Shown here piece after piece: positions 62,698 to 64,000 of a stretch of 64,000 nt of DNA (positions are counted from its first letter, which is position 1; every line of letters starts with the position of its first letter). The DNA is from Streptosporangium sp. NBC_01755. GTDB lineage: Bacteria; Actinomycetota; Actinomycetes; Streptosporangiales; Streptosporangiaceae. The notes below the pieces were generated by a model. It did not search any database and was not told where the DNA came from. It saw only the letters and a list, made by a program, of their open reading frames with translations. The position numbers and the translations under genes were made by a program. The stretch covers positions 4,340,001-4,404,000 of the forward strand of contig NZ_CP109131.1 of the NCBI RefSeq assembly GCF_035917995.1, written 5' to 3'.

Positions 62698-63804
62698 TCA
62701 GAAGGAGTGGACGGCCTCGGTGGCGCCTGGGACGTCGTGGACCGAGCGCTGAGGGGGACCTACATAGTCGGCGCTGGGGCGGACAAGCCTGCCCGTGCGC
62801 TTCTGCTCCAGGATGTGGGCGGCCCAGCCCGCGGTGCGGGCGCAGGTGAACATCGAGGTGAACATGGATGAGGGAACCTGGGCGAAGTCCAGGATGACCG
62901 CGGCCCAGTACTCGACGTTGGTGGCGAGCACCCGGTCGGGCTTGCGGGCGTGCAGCTCCTCCAGCGCGGCCTTCTCCAGCGCCGCGGCGACCTCGTAACG
63001 CGGTGCGTCGAGTTCCTTGGCGGTGCGGCGGAGCACCCGTGCCCTGGGGTCCTCGGCACGGTAGACGCGATGACCGAAGCCCATGAGGCGCTGGCCCTTG
63101 TCGAGTTCCGACTGCACGTACTTCTTTGCGTCGCCGACCTGCTCGACGCCCTCGATCATGTGCAGCACGCGCGCGGGCGCACCGCCGTGAAGCGGCCCGG
63201 ACATGGCGCCGACCGCACCGCTCAGCGCCGCGGCGACATCGGCTCCGGTGGAGGCGATGACCCGGGCGGTGAAGGTGGAGGCGTTCATGCCGTGCTCGGC
63301 GGCGGACGTCCAGTAGGCGTCGATGGCCTTGACGTGCCTGGGGTCGGGTTCGCCCTGCCAGCGGATCATGAACCGCTCGACGATGCTCTCGCCCTTGTCG
63401 ACCTCGCTCTGGGGGACCATCGGCCTTCCCAGGCCGCGCGAGGACTGGGCGACGAAGCTCAGGGCCGTGACGCTGGCCTGCGCCAGGTTGGCGCGGGCCT
63501 CATCGTCGTCGATGTCGAGCAGCGGCTTGAAACCGTACGCGGGGGCCAGCATGGCCAGCGCACTCTGCACGTCGACGCGGATGTCACCTGAGTGGACAGG
63601 AATGGGGAAAGGCTCGGCCGGGGACAGACCCGGCTGGAACTTGTTGTCGACAAGCAGGCCCCACACGTGTCCGAAGGAGACACGGCCGACCAGCTCTTCG
63701 ATGTCAACGCCCCGGTAGCGGAGGGCGCCCCCTTCTTTGTCCGGTTCCGCGATCTCCGTCTCGAAAGCTACTACGCCTTCGAGCCCGGGTTTGAAGTCGG
63801 ACAT
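62698..63804 (-). CDS. gltA: Citrate synthase (2-methylcitrate synthase-like length)
   Basis: A 368-residue citrate synthase family enzyme condensing oxaloacetate and acetyl-CoA. The active-site regions are SGPLHGGAPARV and MGFGHRVYRAEDPRA, with the C-terminal Asp in AAVILDFAQVPSSMF. The short type I-like length leaves open a citrate synthase 2 or methylcitrate synthase role. The ATG at 63804 has GGGAGG upstream and begins the conserved KPGLEGVVAFET. The 196 bases beyond it to the window edge hold only its presumed promoter. Confidence 0.9.
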   Translation of the reverse strand: MSDFKPGLEGVVAFETEIAEPDKEGGALRYRGVDIEELVGRVSFGHVWGLLVDNKFQPGLSPAEPFPIPVHSGDIRVDVQSALAMLAPAYGFKPLLDIDDDEARANLAQASVTALSFVAQSSRGLGRPMVPQSEVDKGESIVERFMIRWQGEPDPRHVKAIDAYWTSAAEHGMNASTFTARVIASTGADVAAALSGAVGAMSGPLHGGAPARVLHMIEGVEQVGDAKKYVQSELDKGQRLMGFGHRVYRAEDPRARVLRRTAKELDAPRYEVAAALEKAALEELHARKPDRVLATNVEYWAAVILDFAQVPSSMFTSMFTCARTAGWAAHILEQKRTGRLVRPSADYVGPPQRSVHDVPGATEAVHSF

Positions 63805-64000
63805 TTTCGGCTGCCTCCCTTTCTTGAAGTCAAAGCCTTGATGTCGAGATACCGGCGGGTCATATTCAACCCCCTGAGCTGAGGCGGTGTGCCGCCGGAC
63901 CCGCCAAAGCGCGATCGCCGCAGGTGGGGGGCGCTGCGCGGGCTTCCAGCTCGGCACGCGAGAATACCTTCCCGTGGATGCCGCATCGCGACCGCCCTCG

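Overview
This window looks like chromosomal DNA of a high-GC actinomycete, most likely a filamentous genus of the Streptosporangiales (the genus is my inference). The evidence is the very high third-position GC, the mycothiol glycosyltransferase MshA, MurT/GatD, a CarD-IspF-CysS-RlmB block, WhiJ-like XRE/DUF397 regulators, and many genes with a TANNNT hexamer 6-7 bases before the start codon. The core gene order (Nur-like Fur, YgfZ, Dtd ... MshA, YbjN, Gpm ... PhoU, SenX3/RegX3 ... CarD, IspF ... CysS, RlmB) matches what I recall of the conserved core of Streptomyces chromosomes.

Layout. 0-8 kb: a HerA-like ATPase, the MurT-GatD lipid II amidation pair with a 29-codon leader ORF, small DsrE, nitrobindin and DUF2470 proteins, and a 2-hydroxyacid dehydrogenase. 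8.1-16.7 kb: accessory DNA with a structured intergenic locus (13-codon ORF plus branched hairpin), a large HTH/repeat regulator, and a divergent seven-gene operon (radical SAM, MazG-like, kinase-fold protein, HprK-like P-loop kinase, nucleotidyltransferase, NUDIX, UDP-GlcNAc 2-epimerase) with four-base overlaps through its first five genes. 16.8-19.1 kb: four minus-strand small ORFs interrupted by a dense array of about ten perfect hairpins, divergent from a WhiJ-like XRE/DUF397 pair. 19.2-27.6 kb: Nur-like regulator, YgfZ, Dtd, asparaginase II family, DUF2207 membrane protein, zinc metallopeptidase, SGNH lipoprotein, APC permease. 28-31.5 kb: a Gly/Cys-rich secreted peptide, a LacI relic, GNAT, and a DUF2516-HbhA-HTH block laid out like Rv0474-Rv0476 of M. 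tuberculosis. 31.6-37.4 kb: M56/BlaI pair, methyltransferase, SDR, MshA, YbjN, phosphoglycerate mutase. 37.4-39.35 kb: a group II intron with its maturase, inserted directly after the gpm terminator palindrome. 39.4-49.1 kb: PhoU, SenX3/RegX3, copper-chaperone-like lipoprotein, CarD-IspF, a GlsB pair (one frameshifted), DUF2637 protein, CysS, RlmB. 49.16-51.3 kb: tRNA-Thr(TGT) followed by an integrase relic, a small secreted protein and a truncated NUDIX gene. 51.5-64 kb: DUF916-like surface protein, glycosyltransferase, nickel/cobalt ECF transporter, STAS protein, SDR plus enoyl-CoA hydratase, rhomboid, an orphan BlaI-type regulator, SerC and citrate synthase.

Three features recur or stand out. 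First, short tandem duplications repeatedly start inside the last codons of a gene and copy the stop codon outward (at least nine loci). Second, at least 14 genes have a promoter geometry that predicts leaderless mRNA. Third, the hairpin array at 17.17-17.52 kb and the radical-SAM/kinase operon at 10.5-16.7 kb are the best candidates for something undescribed. All calls were made by reading the sequence; no database search was run.
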